In this document: positions 43,741 through 52,337 of the stretch, piece after piece
How positions within the stretch are numbered: position 1 is the stretch's first letter
Layout: each line of letters starts with the position of its first letter
Assembly (NCBI RefSeq): GCF_028551275.1
Contig: NZ_CP117025.1
Location: 1,483,501 to 1,547,500, forward strand
Length of the DNA: 64,000 nt
Origin: Sphingomonas hankookensis
GTDB taxonomy: Bacteria; Pseudomonadota; Alphaproteobacteria; Sphingomonadales; Sphingomonadaceae
Direction of reading: 5' to 3'
Position numbers and translations under genes: made by a program
The notes under the pieces: generated by a model
Seen by the model: only the letters and a program-made list of their open reading frames with translations
What the model was told of the DNA's origin: nothing
The model's database searches: none

Positions 43741-44679
43741 ATGGCGATGCTGTCGCGCACCGCCGCCTCCCTCTACTGGCTGGGCCGCTATGTCGAACGC
43801 GCCGATTTCCTCGCACGGCTGGTTGAGGCAACGGTGCGGCTCGACGCGCTGTCGTCGCGCCCGGCGGGCGACGCCGCCTGGGCCAGCGCGCTGGCGGTCA
43901 GCTATACCGAAGACAGCTTTGCCGCGACCGGGCAGGCGGTCGGGCAGGCCTCGGTCGCCCGCTTCCTGACCTGCGACCGCAGCCATGCCGGGTCGATTCT
44001 GTGGTGCCTCGACGCGGCGCGCAACAATGCGAAGGCGGTGCGCACCGCGCTGACCCGCGACGCATGGACGGCGATCAACCGCGCGTGGATCGTCTTCAAC
44101 TCACCGCGTGGCGAGGAGGGCGAGGATATCCTCAACCTGGTCGAGGCGATCAAGGCGGAGGCGCGCGGCTTCGAAGGCGCGGTCCAGCGCATGATGAAGA
44201 ACGAGGCGACGTGGTTCGTCCAGCTGGGTGCCGCAATCGAACGCGCCGACAACACCGCGCGGCTGATCGACGTCAAATATCACCTGCTGCTGCCCGAAGG
44301 CGAGCGGATCGGTGGCGCGATCGACCGCGACCAGTGGACCACGATCCTGCAGACGGTTTCGGCCGTCACCGCCTATCGCTGGCTGTACAGCGAGGGGCTG
44401 AAGCCCGCGAACGTCATCGAACTGCTGCTGTCACGTGGCGAAGTGCCGCGCAGCCTCGCCGCGTGCGTCGACGAAACGGTCGAGATGCTGAACATGCTCG
44501 GCAAGCGTACCGGCTTCCAGGGCGAGGCCGACCGCATGGCCCGCGCACGCCTCGCCCGGATGCAGAAGACCCGCGCACACGAGGTCATCGTCAGCGGCCT
44601 GCATGAATATCTGAATGCCTTCATCCGGGAGAATGCGATGCTCGACGCCGCGATCGCCCGCCAGTTCCGCTTCATCTGA
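43741..44679 (+). CDS. Alpha-E domain protein
   Basis: All-helical protein of 312 residues matching the bacterial alpha-E domain, the usual partner of the ATP-grasp gene upstream. The N-terminus MAMLSRTAASLYWLGRYVERADFLARLVEATVRLD is the family signature, followed by SAHAGSILWCLDAARNNAKAVRTALTRDAW-like helices and the repeated ERADNTARLIDVKYHLL. Charged Arg/Asp/Glu residues on the helices could form a conserved binding surface. No catalytic motif is known. Its last base overlaps the start codon of the transglutaminase-like gene (TGATG), so the three are co-translated. Confidence 0.88.
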   Translation: MAMLSRTAASLYWLGRYVERADFLARLVEATVRLDALSSRPAGDAAWASALAVSYTEDSFAATGQAVGQASVARFLTCDRSHAGSILWCLDAARNNAKAVRTALTRDAWTAINRAWIVFNSPRGEEGEDILNLVEAIKAEARGFEGAVQRMMKNEATWFVQLGAAIERADNTARLIDVKYHLLLPEGERIGGAIDRDQWTTILQTVSAVTAYRWLYSEGLKPANVIELLLSRGEVPRSLAACVDETVEMLNMLGKRTGFQGEADRMARARLARMQKTRAHEVIVSGLHEYLNAFIRENAMLDAAIARQFRFI

Positions 44680-45470
44680 TGCGGCTGTCGGTCCACCATG
44701 AGACGCGGTATCGCTTCACCGAACCGCAGGCGCGCATCGTCCAGCTGCTCCGGCTGTTTCCCGGCGATACGAGCCATCAGACGGTGGTCAACTGGCGTAT
44801 CGATGTCGACTGCGACGCACGGCTGCGGGAAGGGTTTGACGGCTACGGCAACATCACCCGGATGCTCTATGCCGAAGGCCCGGTCGATACGCTCGTCCTC
44901 TCCGTGTCCGGCGAAGCGCTGCTGACCGAACAGGACGGCCCGATCGAGGTCACCGACGAGCCGTTTCCCCCCGACCTGTTCCGTCGCGTAAGGCCGCTGA
45001 CGCGCGCGGATGCGTTGATCGAGGGGCTGGGGCAAGGCGACGACCTTGGCGCGATGACGGCGCTGGCCGGCGCGATCCATGCCCGCTGGCCGCTCGACCG
45101 GCGACCGACCCCGGCGATCCGCTCGGCGGCTGAGGCGGCAGGCGACGAGCGGCTGGGACCGCGCGACATGGCGCAAATCTTCATCGCCGCGGCACGGGCG
45201 CAGGGTGTGCCCGCGCGCTACGTATCGGGCTACAGCCTTTCCGGCGACGACGAACGGCGGACCGCTGCGCCGCATGCCTGGGCGGAGGCGTATGTGTCAG
45301 GCGGCTGGTACGCGTTCGATCCCGCGACCGGCGGGCGTTCGGGCCTCGATCATATCCGGGTCGCGGTGGCGCTGGATGCCGCGGGTGCAGCGCCGATCGC
45401 CGGGGTCCGGATGGGGGCGGGCGAGGAGGAACTGGACGTGGATGTCCGGGTAGGCAGCGAGACGGAGTAA
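44679..45470 (+). CDS. Transglutaminase-like protein lacking the catalytic cysteine
   Basis: Third member of the triad, 263 residues. It has the N-terminal immunoglobulin-like domain (MRLSVHHETRYRFTEPQARIVQLLRLFPGDTSHQTVVNWRI) and the transglutaminase core. The His and Asp of the catalytic triad are present (His199 in PHAWAEAYV, Asp214 in FDPATG). In related proteins the nucleophile stands in G-V-C-x-D-x-A; here the same place reads G-P-R-D-M-A, so Pro161 (codon 45159-45161) replaces Cys. The rest of the core (IFIAAARAQGVPARYVSGYSLSGDD) is well kept, so the gene is under selection but probably not a classical thiol enzyme. Binding or structural role, or an unusual mechanism, are the possibilities. 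Confidence 0.85.
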   Translation: MRLSVHHETRYRFTEPQARIVQLLRLFPGDTSHQTVVNWRIDVDCDARLREGFDGYGNITRMLYAEGPVDTLVLSVSGEALLTEQDGPIEVTDEPFPPDLFRRVRPLTRADALIEGLGQGDDLGAMTALAGAIHARWPLDRRPTPAIRSAAEAAGDERLGPRDMAQIFIAAARAQGVPARYVSGYSLSGDDERRTAAPHAWAEAYVSGGWYAFDPATGGRSGLDHIRVAVALDAAGAAPIAGVRMGAGEEELDVDVRVGSETE

Positions 45471-45472
45471 CA

Positions 45473-45593
45473 TCCTCCCCGGCACGGGGGAGGGCCGTGA
45501 AGCTGTGGTGGAGGGGATCGTCCCGAGCGTTCCGCTTGCGGAGCGTCCCCTCCACCAGCCTGCGGCTGGTCCCTCACCCCGTGCCGGGGAGGA
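45473..45593. repeat. Paired inverted intergenic repeat, family 3 (CCTCCCCGGCACGGGG type)
   Basis: TCCTCCCCGGCACGGGG at 45473 and its exact complement at 45577-45593 are the outer arms, with a second pair, GGTGGAGGGG/CCCCTCCACC, inside. The element fills the gap between the convergent transglutaminase-like gene and pyruvate kinase. The same family occurs at 49146-49279 between yebC and ruvC. Confidence 0.85.
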
Positions 45594-45597
45594 GCTT

Positions 45598-47064
45598 TTA
45601 GGCTTCGTGCCCCCGATAGTTCTTCAGTTCGTCGCCGACGATCTGAACCACGTGCAGCACGTTGGTCGACCCCGGCGTTCCGAACGGCACGCCGGCGCAG
45701 ACGACGACACGGTCGCCCGCGCGGGCCATGTTGTGGCGCAGGACCATGCGCTTGGCCTTCGCCACCATCTCCTCGAACGATTCGACGTCGCGGGTGTGGA
45801 CGGCATGGACGCCCCACAGCAGCCCCAGGCGACGCGCGGTGTCGATCTGCGGCGTCAGTACCATGATCGGCACGGCGGGACGTTCGCGCGCGATGCGGCG
45901 CGCGGTCGAACCCGACTTCGTGAAGCACAGGATCGCCTTCGCATCGACCGTGGCGGCGATGTTCTTGGCGGCTTCGGCCAGCGCGTCGGCGGTGGTGGGA
46001 TCGGGGCGCAGCACGGTGAAGTGGACGCGGTCGCCATGCGCCGGGTCGCGTTCGACGGCGTGCGAGATGTCGTTCATCATCGCCACCGATTCGACCGGCC
46101 AGCTGCCCGCGGCGCTTTCCGCCGACAGCATGATCGCGTCCGCCCCGTCATAGACGGCGGTCGCCACGTCCGACACTTCGGCGCGGGTCGGCGAGGGCGA
46201 GGTAATCATCGATTCGAGCATCTGCGTCGCGACGACGACCGGGCGGCCGAGGCGGCGGGCGGTCTCGACGATGCGCTTCTGCAGCGGCGGCACCGACTGC
46301 GGCGGCAGCTCGACGCCCAGATCGCCGCGCGCGACCATTACGCCGTCGCACTGCTCGACGATCTCTTCCAGCCGGGCGACGGCCGAGGGCTTCTCGATCT
46401 TGGCGAGCAGCGCCGCCTTGCCTTGAATGAGCTTGCGCGCTTCGGCCAGATCCTCCGGACGCTGCACGAACGACAGCGCGATCCAGTCCACGCCCTGGTC
46501 GACCGCGAAGTGCAGGTCGGAAATGTCCTTGGGTGTCAGCGCGGCCATCGGCAGCACGACGTCGGGCACGTTCAACCCCTTCGAATTCGACAGCGCACCG
46601 CCGACGACCACTTCGGTTTCGATCTTGTCATCGTCATGATCGAGGACGCGCAGCACCAGCTTGCCGTCATCGAGCAGCAGGCGGGCATCACGGGCGATCG
46701 CGGCGAAAATCTCCGGGTGCGGCAGTTCGACACGGGTCGCGTCGCCCGGCTCGTTCGAACGGTCGAGCGTGAAGCGCTGCCCGGCTTCGAGCATGACGCG
46801 CCCTTCGGCGAAGCGGCCGACGCGCAGCTTCGGTCCCTGCAGATCGGCGAGGATGGTCGTCGGGCGGCCGAACTGCTTCTCCAGCCCGCGAATCGCTTCG
46901 ATCACGGCAACCTTCGACTGCTGGTCGCCATGGCTCATATTGACGCGGAAGGCGTCGGCGCCGGCTTCGAACAGCTTGGCGATCATTTCCGGCGTGTTGC
47001 TGGCGGGGCCAAGCGTGGCGAGGACGCGAACCTTGCGCGAACGGGGGCTGATGGCCTTGGTCAT
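45598..47064 (-). CDS. pyk: Pyruvate kinase
   Basis: Glycolytic enzyme converting phosphoenolpyruvate and ADP to pyruvate and ATP, 488 residues. It shows VRVLATLGPASNTPEMIAKLFEAGADAFRVNMSHGD at the N-terminus (Arg and Asn/Ser of the active site), KLRVGRFAEG, the K+/Mg2+ site IARGDLGVELPP, the MIxxPxPTRAEVSDVATAVYDGADAIMLSAESAAG stretch, and a C-terminal allosteric domain with AILCFTKSGSTARRIARERPAVPI. Good length for a type A/B kinase. It is divergent from the DUF1244 gene, with a 71-bp promoter region, and convergent with the transglutaminase-like gene. Confidence 0.96.
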   Translation of the reverse strand: MTKAISPRSRKVRVLATLGPASNTPEMIAKLFEAGADAFRVNMSHGDQQSKVAVIEAIRGLEKQFGRPTTILADLQGPKLRVGRFAEGRVMLEAGQRFTLDRSNEPGDATRVELPHPEIFAAIARDARLLLDDGKLVLRVLDHDDDKIETEVVVGGALSNSKGLNVPDVVLPMAALTPKDISDLHFAVDQGVDWIALSFVQRPEDLAEARKLIQGKAALLAKIEKPSAVARLEEIVEQCDGVMVARGDLGVELPPQSVPPLQKRIVETARRLGRPVVVATQMLESMITSPSPTRAEVSDVATAVYDGADAIMLSAESAAGSWPVESVAMMNDISHAVERDPAHGDRVHFTVLRPDPTTADALAEAAKNIAATVDAKAILCFTKSGSTARRIARERPAVPIMVLTPQIDTARRLGLLWGVHAVHTRDVESFEEMVAKAKRMVLRHNMARAGDRVVVCAGVPFGTPGSTNVLHVVQIVGDELKNYRGHEA

Positions 47065-47135
47065 GAAAGTCTCCGGGCGTTGCGCGCCTGCCTCTAAGGC
47101 TTATTCGTAAAGGTTCAACCTTGGAGCGGAAACTC

Positions 47136-47501
47136 ATGCCATCAATCGATTCCATCAGCGACGCCGCACAGGCCGCCGCATTCCGCCGGCTGGTCCGCCA
47201 CCTCCAGCATCGCACCGACGCGCAGAATGTCGACCTGATGGGGCTGGCCGGTTTCTGTCGCAACTGCCTGGGCGACTGGCTGGGCGAGGCCGCCGGCCTG
47301 TCGAAGGACGAAGGGCGCGAGGCGGTGTACGGCATGCCCTATGCCCAGTGGAAGGCGACGCATCAGCTGCCCGCGACCCCCGAACAGATCGCCCGCATGG
47401 ACGAGAGCGTCGCGAAGAACCGCACCGATGCCGCGCTGGACGAGGCGTTGGACGACAGCTTTCCGGCGAGCGACCCGCCGGCGATGACCGAACCCCGTTG
47501 A
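47136..47501 (+). CDS. DUF1244-family protein with a C-terminal SFPASDPP tail
   Basis: Small cytoplasmic protein, 121 residues. Residues 5-90 match the DUF1244 pattern: FRRLVRHLQHRTDAQNVDLMGLAGFCRNCLGDWL...GREAVYGMPYAQWKATHQLPAT, including the conserved CRNC Cys pair (about 46-49). It ends in LDDSFPASDPPAMTEPR, a tail common at the end of many short alphaproteobacterial proteins, so this looks like a fusion or an extended variant. ATG 47136 is preceded by GGAG at suitable spacing; a TTG 5 codons upstream is less likely. Function unknown. It precedes the gapR-like gene, a common neighbourhood. Confidence 0.82.
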   Translation: MPSIDSISDAAQAAAFRRLVRHLQHRTDAQNVDLMGLAGFCRNCLGDWLGEAAGLSKDEGREAVYGMPYAQWKATHQLPATPEQIARMDESVAKNRTDAALDEALDDSFPASDPPAMTEPR

Positions 47502-47574
47502 TCGGTTGAGGCGGGCGCGCGGATCGGCTAGGCGCGCCCGTTCACGAATTCTTGACCATCGTTAAGGGAACCCC

Positions 47575-47811
47575 ATGACCGACAACGTCTCGGCGGAACA
47601 GCTCCGCCTGCTCATCGAGCGCATCGAACGCCTCGAAGAGGAAAAGAAGGGCATCAGCGACGACATCAAGGACGTCTATGGCGAAGCCAAGTCGACCGGG
47701 TTCGACGTGAAGACGATGCGCACGATCATCCGCCTGCGCCGCATGGAAAAGCACCATCGCGACGAAGCGGACATGCTGCTCGAAACCTACAAGCAGGCGC
47801 TCGGCATCTAA
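47575..47811 (+). CDS. gapR: GapR-family (DUF2312) DNA-binding protein
   Basis: Small nucleoid protein of 78 residues matching GapR of Caulobacter, which binds overtwisted AT-rich DNA ahead of replication and transcription forks and helps topoisomerases. The sequence is almost all helix: [74 protein letters not shown], with the diagnostic GFDxKTMRxIIRLRKM segment. The ATG follows AGGGAACCCC. A segment TTGACCATCGTTAAG lies just upstream (47552-47566). Confidence 0.9.
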   Translation: MTDNVSAEQLRLLIERIERLEEEKKGISDDIKDVYGEAKSTGFDVKTMRTIIRLRRMEKHHRDEADMLLETYKQALGI

Positions 47812-47833
47812 GCAGGACCAGGGGGGCAGGGAC

Positions 47834-48367
47834 ATGGCCAGCGTCTTCCACTTCGCGACGCGCCTGCTGAAAGGGCGTGGCGACCCGCAGGGCGAGGAAG
47901 AGGCCCATGTCCTCTCCGCGATCGAACGCGGCACCCCCGTCACCCGCGACGCCGCCGACGAATCGGATGCGCGCGCGACGTTCGGTGATCGGCTGGCGGA
48001 CCGGGTCGCGGCGGTCGGCGGGTCGTGGGGGTTCATCATCGCTTTCACGGCCGTCCTGCTCGGATGGATGCTGCTCAATTCCGACGTGCTCTCGCATTTC
48101 GGGCTGGCGTTCGATCCTTACCCTTACATCTTTCTCAACCTGATGCTGTCGACCCTCGCCGCGATCCAGGCGCCGGTCATCATGATGAGCCAGAACCGGC
48201 AGTCGGAAAAGGATCGGCTGGCCGCGCGGCTGGACTATGAAACCAATTTGCGCGCAGAGATCGACATCCTCGCGCTGCACGCCAAGCTCGATACCGATGT
48301 GATCGATCGGCTGGCGGCGCTGGAGGCGAAGATCGACGCGCTGGCGCGAACCGCGCCCACCGCCTAA
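47834..48367 (+). CDS. DUF1003 membrane protein
   Basis: Predicted inner-membrane protein of 177 residues. Two hydrophobic helices are visible in the middle: [22 protein letters not shown] and [33 protein letters not shown]; the [30 protein letters not shown] region is the family hallmark. The C-terminal third is a charged coiled-coil-like segment ([25 protein letters not shown]...[14 protein letters not shown]). Function unknown for the family. Located 22 bp after the gapR-like gene and 28 bp before yebC. Confidence 0.85.
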   Translation: MASVFHFATRLLKGRGDPQGEEEAHVLSAIERGTPVTRDAADESDARATFGDRLADRVAAVGGSWGFIIAFTAVLLGWMLLNSDVLSHFGLAFDPYPYIFLNLMLSTLAAIQAPVIMMSQNRQSEKDRLAARLDYETNLRAEIDILALHAKLDTDVIDRLAALEAKIDALARTAPTA

Positions 48368-48395
48368 GAGCGGACCAGAACCTAAAGAGGCACCG

Positions 48396-49139
48396 ATGGC
48401 AGGCCATAGCAAATTCAAGAACATCATGCACCGCAAGGGTGCGCAGGATAAGAAGCGGTCGGGCATGTTTTCCAAGCTCAGCCGCGAAATTACCGTCGCG
48501 GCGAAGATGGGCCTGCCCGATCCCGACATGAACCCGCGCCTGCGCGCGGCGATCAACGCCGCCAAGGCGCAGTCGATGCCCAAGGACAATATCCAGCGCG
48601 CGGTCGACAAGGCGTCGAAGGGCGACATGGAGAATTACGAGGAAATCCGCTACGAAGGCTTCGGCCCGGCGGGGGTTTCGCTCATCATTGAGGCGCTGTC
48701 CGACAACCGCAACCGCACCGCCACCAACGTGCGCACCGCCGTGTCGAAGAATGGCGGCAACCTCGGCACCGCCGGTTCGGTCAGCCACGGGTTCGACCGG
48801 GTCGGCCTCATCAACTATCCCGCCAAGGCCGGTGACGCCGAAAAGGTGTTCGAGGCGGCGCTGGAAGCCGGAGCCGAAGACGTGACGTCGAGCGAGGACG
48901 GCCACGAGATCTGGACCGCTCAGGGCGATCTGCACGAAGTCGCGAAGGCACTGGAGCCGGTGCTGGGCGAGGCGGAAGGTGCCAAGCTCGCATGGCGGCC
49001 GCAGACGATGGTGTCGGTCGGCGAGGACGATGCGGCGACGCTGTTCAAGCTGCTCGACGCGCTCGACGACGACGATGACGTCCAGACCGTGTGGGGCAAT
49101 TACGAAGTGTCCGACGAGGTCATGGAGAAGCTGGGTTGA
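48396..49139 (+). CDS. YebC/PmpR-family protein (transcription/translation regulator)
   Basis: Cytoplasmic protein of 247 residues, in three-domain YebC form. Signature start [39 protein letters not shown], then the centre [32 protein letters not shown] and [49 protein letters not shown]. Proteins of this family act as DNA-binding regulators or, as recently shown for YebC, help translation through proline runs. Gene order yebC-ruvC-ruvA-ruvB is classical. A family-3 repeat pair follows directly. Confidence 0.93.
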   Translation: MAGHSKFKNIMHRKGAQDKKRSGMFSKLSREITVAAKMGLPDPDMNPRLRAAINAAKAQSMPKDNIQRAVDKASKGDMENYEEIRYEGFGPAGVSLIIEALSDNRNRTATNVRTAVSKNGGNLGTAGSVSHGFDRVGLINYPAKAGDAEKVFEAALEAGAEDVTSSEDGHEIWTAQGDLHEVAKALEPVLGEAEGAKLAWRPQTMVSVGEDDAATLFKLLDALDDDDDVQTVWGNYEVSDEVMEKLG

Positions 49140-49145
49140 TGGATC

Positions 49146-49279
49146 CGATCCTCCCCGGCACGGGGAGGGGGACCGCCGCGAAGCGGTGGTGGAGGGGGAT
49201 GTCCAAGCAGTGCATCGCCTGTGAAAGCCCCCCTGCACCGGAGTGCGGCTGGTCTCCCTCCCCGGGCCGGGGAGGATCG
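49146..49279. repeat. Paired inverted intergenic repeat, family 3, between yebC and ruvC
   Basis: CGATCCTCCCCGG at 49146 and CCGGGGAGGATCG ending at 49279 are exact complements; an inner arm, GGTGGAGGGGGA, pairs imperfectly with TCTCCCTCC. It fills the whole 142-bp yebC-ruvC gap. Its right end, GGGGAGGATCG, lies immediately before the ruvC start codon. Confidence 0.85.
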
Positions 49280-49281
49280 TT

Positions 49282-49791
49282 TTGCTGATCCTCGGCCTTG
49301 ACCCCGGGCTCGGCACCACCGGCTGGGGCGTGATCCGCGCCGATGGCAACCGCCTGTCCCATGTCGCCAACGGCCAGATCCGCACGGACCCGTCGATGCA
49401 GCTCCCCCGCCGCCTCGCTTTGCTGTTCGGCGCCTTGGGCGAGGTGATCCGCACCGAGCGTCCCGATGGCGCCGCGGTCGAGGAGGTGCTCGGCAACAGC
49501 AACGCGCAATCGACGCTGAAGCTCGGCCAGGCACGCGGAGTCGTGCTGTTGTCCGCATCGACGGCGGGCCTCGCGATCGGCGAATATCATCCGAGCATCG
49601 TCAAGAAGGCGGTGGTCGGCACCGGCGGCGCGGACAAGAAGCAGATTCAGGCGATGGTCGGCCATCTGCTGCCGGGCGTAAAGCTGTCCGGTCCCGACGC
49701 GGCGGATGCCTTGGCGGTGGCGATCACTCATGCGCATCACCTTGCCAGCGCACAGGCGCGGGCGCGGCGGTCGACGGGGATCGGCGCGTGA
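49282..49791 (+). CDS. ruvC: Holliday junction endodeoxyribonuclease RuvC
   Basis: Resolvase that cuts four-way DNA junctions, 169 residues. Catalytic acidic residues are visible: Asp in [16 protein letters not shown] near the start, Glu in [11 protein letters not shown], and Asp in [19 protein letters not shown] take TTG 49282 as the start, because the next codons read LLILGLDPG, matching the family N-terminus, and GGGGAGGATCG precedes it. The longer in-frame ATG at 49243 would add residues encoded by the repeat. The stop is followed by a family-1 repeat pair before ruvA. Confidence 0.93.
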   Translation: MLILGLDPGLGTTGWGVIRADGNRLSHVANGQIRTDPSMQLPRRLALLFGALGEVIRTERPDGAAVEEVLGNSNAQSTLKLGQARGVVLLSASTAGLAIGEYHPSIVKKAVVGTGGADKKQIQAMVGHLLPGVKLSGPDAADALAVAITHAHHLASAQARARRSTGIGA

Positions 49792-49803
49792 GCGTGGCCG
49801 CGA

Positions 49804-49890
49804 CCGTATCCCCGCGCAGGCGGGGACCCAGAGCCAAACAGAACCGGCGTCGATGGTCGCCCTGGATCCCCGCCTGCGCGGGGATACGCC
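49804..49890. repeat. Paired inverted intergenic repeat, family 1, between ruvC and ruvA
   Basis: CGTATCCCCGCGCAGGCGGGGA near 49805 and its complement at about 49868-49888 face each other across 30 bp. The pair lies wholly in the 118-bp spacer between two genes of the same cluster, so ruvC-ruvA mRNA would carry this structure. Confidence 0.85.
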
Positions 49891-49909
49891 GTATCGAGAG
49901 AAGTCCCGC

Positions 49910-50509
49910 ATGATCGCCCATCTCAAAGGCACGCTGTCCGTCTCCGGCATCGACCATGCGGTCATCGACGTGAACGGCGTCGGCTATCTGGTCGGCGCGT
50001 CGTCGCGCACCTTGCAGGCGCTGGGACCGGTCGGCGGCAGCGTGACGATCCATACCGAGATGCTGGTTGCCGAGGATTTCATCCGGCTGGTCGGGTTCGC
50101 GAGCGCCGACGAACGCGACTGGTTCCGTTTGCTGACCGGGGTGCAGGGCGTCGGCGCGCGGGTTGCGCTCGGCATCCTGTCGACCCTGTCGCCCGAGGAG
50201 GTGCGCACCGCGATCGTGCGGGGGGACAAGGCCAGCATCGCCCGCGCCAATGGCGTCGGTCCGAAACTGGCCCAGCGGATCGCGATGGAATTGAAGGACA
50301 AGGTCGGTGGCATCGCCATCGGTCCTGGTGCGGTCGCTCCCGCGGCTGGCGGTGATGGTGTCGAAGGTGACGCAGTATCGGCGTTGTTGAACCTTGGCTT
50401 CAAACCGGCCGAGGCGGCGACGGCGGTCGGGAAGGCGGCGGAGGAGCTGGGTTCGGGTGCCAGCCTTGACGCGCTGGTGCGGCTGGCGTTGCGCAAGGCG
50501 GCACGCTGA
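49910..50509 (+). CDS. ruvA: Holliday junction DNA helicase subunit RuvA
   Basis: Tetrameric junction-binding protein, 199 residues. An N-terminal OB-fold ([31 protein letters not shown]) is followed by two helix-hairpin-helix motifs ([22 protein letters not shown] and [19 protein letters not shown]) and a C-terminal three-helix domain ([21 protein letters not shown]) that binds RuvB. ATG 49910 gives the canonical N-terminus. Confidence 0.95.
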   Translation: MIAHLKGTLSVSGIDHAVIDVNGVGYLVGASSRTLQALGPVGGSVTIHTEMLVAEDFIRLVGFASADERDWFRLLTGVQGVGARVALGILSTLSPEEVRTAIVRGDKASIARANGVGPKLAQRIAMELKDKVGGIAIGPGAVAPAAGGDGVEGDAVSALLNLGFKPAEAATAVGKAAEELGSGASLDALVRLALRKAAR

Positions 50510-50526
50510 TCGGGCGGGGGCGTGGC

Positions 50527-51261
50527 ATGTTCCTGCTGATGTTGACACTCCAATCAGCCGCCATCTTGCCAGCGGGTACCGCGCCGCCTCTACGCGGGGA
50601 AGCGTGGCTGGTCCTGCAGACCGCCGCCGATCCGCTGGCGCTGGTCGGAGCGGATGTCACCAAGCGCGTGCCGGACGCACGGGTCATCGCGACCGAGGAA
50701 TGCGACGGAATGCGTCCCGGCCTGTTCATCCTCGTGGTGAAGCCCGGTTCGTCCGCGCGAACGCGTGATGCCTATGTCCGGCGCTGTATCGCCCAACCCT
50801 ATAGCGCGACGGGGCGCGGCATTCCGTCGGTCGACCCCAGCTTTGCGGCGTTGCGTGCACGGCCGGTCAATTTCGACGGCAAGGACATCGTCACCTTCAT
50901 CCGCGCGAACCTGCTGGTCCGTCCTTACTATGTCGATTTGGCCAACGACCCGCGCGAGGGATTGCGCGTGGCGGTCGAGGATATGATCGATGGCCGCCGT
51001 CGCCCGATCGAACGCGACTGCAACGCTCCCGAAGTGATGCGCGGAGTCGATCATATCGCCATTGCCTGTGCCGTGGAGCAGATCGCCGGACAGCCCGTCT
51101 ACCGCACCGTAATCTACCGCGCGAGCGACCTTTCGCGCGTTCGGGAGATACCGCGCTGTCGCGACCCGCAATTCTTTCGGGTCGACCTGCTGCGCTGCTG
51201 GACGCAAACGGTTTCTGCAATGGGCAAGGTGACGCTGAAACCGCGCTACGTCACGTTTTGA
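50527..51261 (+). CDS. Exported protein of unknown function between ruvA and ruvB
   Basis: A 244-residue protein with a short hydrophobic N-terminus (MFLLMLTLQSAAILPAGTA) that may be a signal peptide or anchor. The mature part contains six cysteines spaced through it (LRCW, EECDG, YVRRCIAQPY, ERDCNAP, IACAVE, IPRCRDPQ), consistent with a disulfide-rich periplasmic protein. I recognise no family. It starts 17 bp after ruvA and is followed by ruvB 56 bp later, so it splits the usual ruvA-ruvB pair. Codon use is like its neighbours. It is a likely lineage-specific insertion into the cluster. Confidence 0.65.
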   Translation: MFLLMLTLQSAAILPAGTAPPLRGEAWLVLQTAADPLALVGADVTKRVPDARVIATEECDGMRPGLFILVVKPGSSARTRDAYVRRCIAQPYSATGRGIPSVDPSFAALRARPVNFDGKDIVTFIRANLLVRPYYVDLANDPREGLRVAVEDMIDGRRRPIERDCNAPEVMRGVDHIAIACAVEQIAGQPVYRTVIYRASDLSRVREIPRCRDPQFFRVDLLRCWTQTVSAMGKVTLKPRYVTF

Positions 51262-51317
51262 TGGCTGACGGTGCGACGCATCTCGACCGCCTGCACGCGA
51301 ACGTCTAGGGAACAGGC

Positions 51318-52337
51318 GTGACCGACGACCGTATCACCACCCCGATCCGCCGCCCCGACGACGTCGACGCCGCGCTGCGGCCCAAGGCGCTCGACGAATT
51401 CGTCGGGCAGCAGGCGGCGCGCGAGAATCTGCGCGTGTTCATCGATGCCGCGCGCGGGCGGGGCGATGTGCTCGACCATGTCCTGTTCTTCGGCCCGCCG
51501 GGATTGGGCAAGACGACGCTGGCGCAGATCGTCGCGCGCGAGATGGGCGTCGGCTTCCGTGCCACCTCCGGCCCGGTGATCGCGAAGTCCGGCGATCTCG
51601 CCGCGCTGCTGACGAACCTCGAGGATGGCGACGTCCTGTTCATCGACGAAATCCACCGGCTCAATCCGGCGGTCGAGGAAGTGCTGTACCCGGCGATGGA
51701 GGACCGCGCGCTCGACCTGATGATCGGGGAGGGGCCGTCGGCACGCAGCGTGCGGATCGACCTGCCGCGCTTCACTTTGGTCGGTGCGACGACGCGACAG
51801 GGGTTGCTGACCACGCCGCTGCGCGACCGGTTCGGCATCCCGATCCGCCTGCAATTCTACACGGTCGACGAACTGACGCGTGTCGTCACGCGCGCCGCCG
51901 GGCTGCTCGACCTGGGTATCGCCAAGGACGGCGCGACCGAGGTCGCCCGCCGGGCGCGGGGCACGCCGCGTATCGCCGGTCGCCTGCTGCGCCGCGTACG
52001 TGACTTCGCCAATGTCGCGGGCGTCGAGATCGTCGACGCGCGCACCGCCGATGCCGCGCTCAACCGGCTGGAGGTCGATGCCAAGGGCCTCGATGCGATG
52101 GACCGCCGCTATCTGACCATGATCGCCGATGTGTATCGCGGCGGTCCGGTCGGCGTGGAGACGCTGGCGGCGGGCCTGAGCGAGCCGCGCGACACGATCG
52201 AGGAAGTGATCGAGCCCTATCTGATCCAGATCGGCATGATCGCCCGCACCGCGCGGGGGCGGTGCCTGAATGCGGGCGGGTGGAAACATCTGGGTTTCGA
52301 GCCGCCGGCGGGGGTTCAGGACGGGCTGTTCGACTGA
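51318..52337 (+). CDS. ruvB: Holliday junction branch migration ATPase RuvB
   Basis: Hexameric AAA+ motor that drives branch migration with RuvA, 339 residues. It has [25 protein letters not shown] at the N-terminus, Walker [18 protein letters not shown], Walker [25 protein letters not shown], the sensor regions [21 protein letters not shown], and a winged-helix C-terminal domain with [52 protein letters not shown]. Same strand and cluster as ruvC and ruvA. Confidence 0.97.
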   Translation: MTDDRITTPIRRPDDVDAALRPKALDEFVGQQAARENLRVFIDAARGRGDVLDHVLFFGPPGLGKTTLAQIVAREMGVGFRATSGPVIAKSGDLAALLTNLEDGDVLFIDEIHRLNPAVEEVLYPAMEDRALDLMIGEGPSARSVRIDLPRFTLVGATTRQGLLTTPLRDRFGIPIRLQFYTVDELTRVVTRAAGLLDLGIAKDGATEVARRARGTPRIAGRLLRRVRDFANVAGVEIVDARTADAALNRLEVDAKGLDAMDRRYLTMIADVYRGGPVGVETLAAGLSEPRDTIEEVIEPYLIQIGMIARTARGRCLNAGGWKHLGFEPPAGVQDGLFD

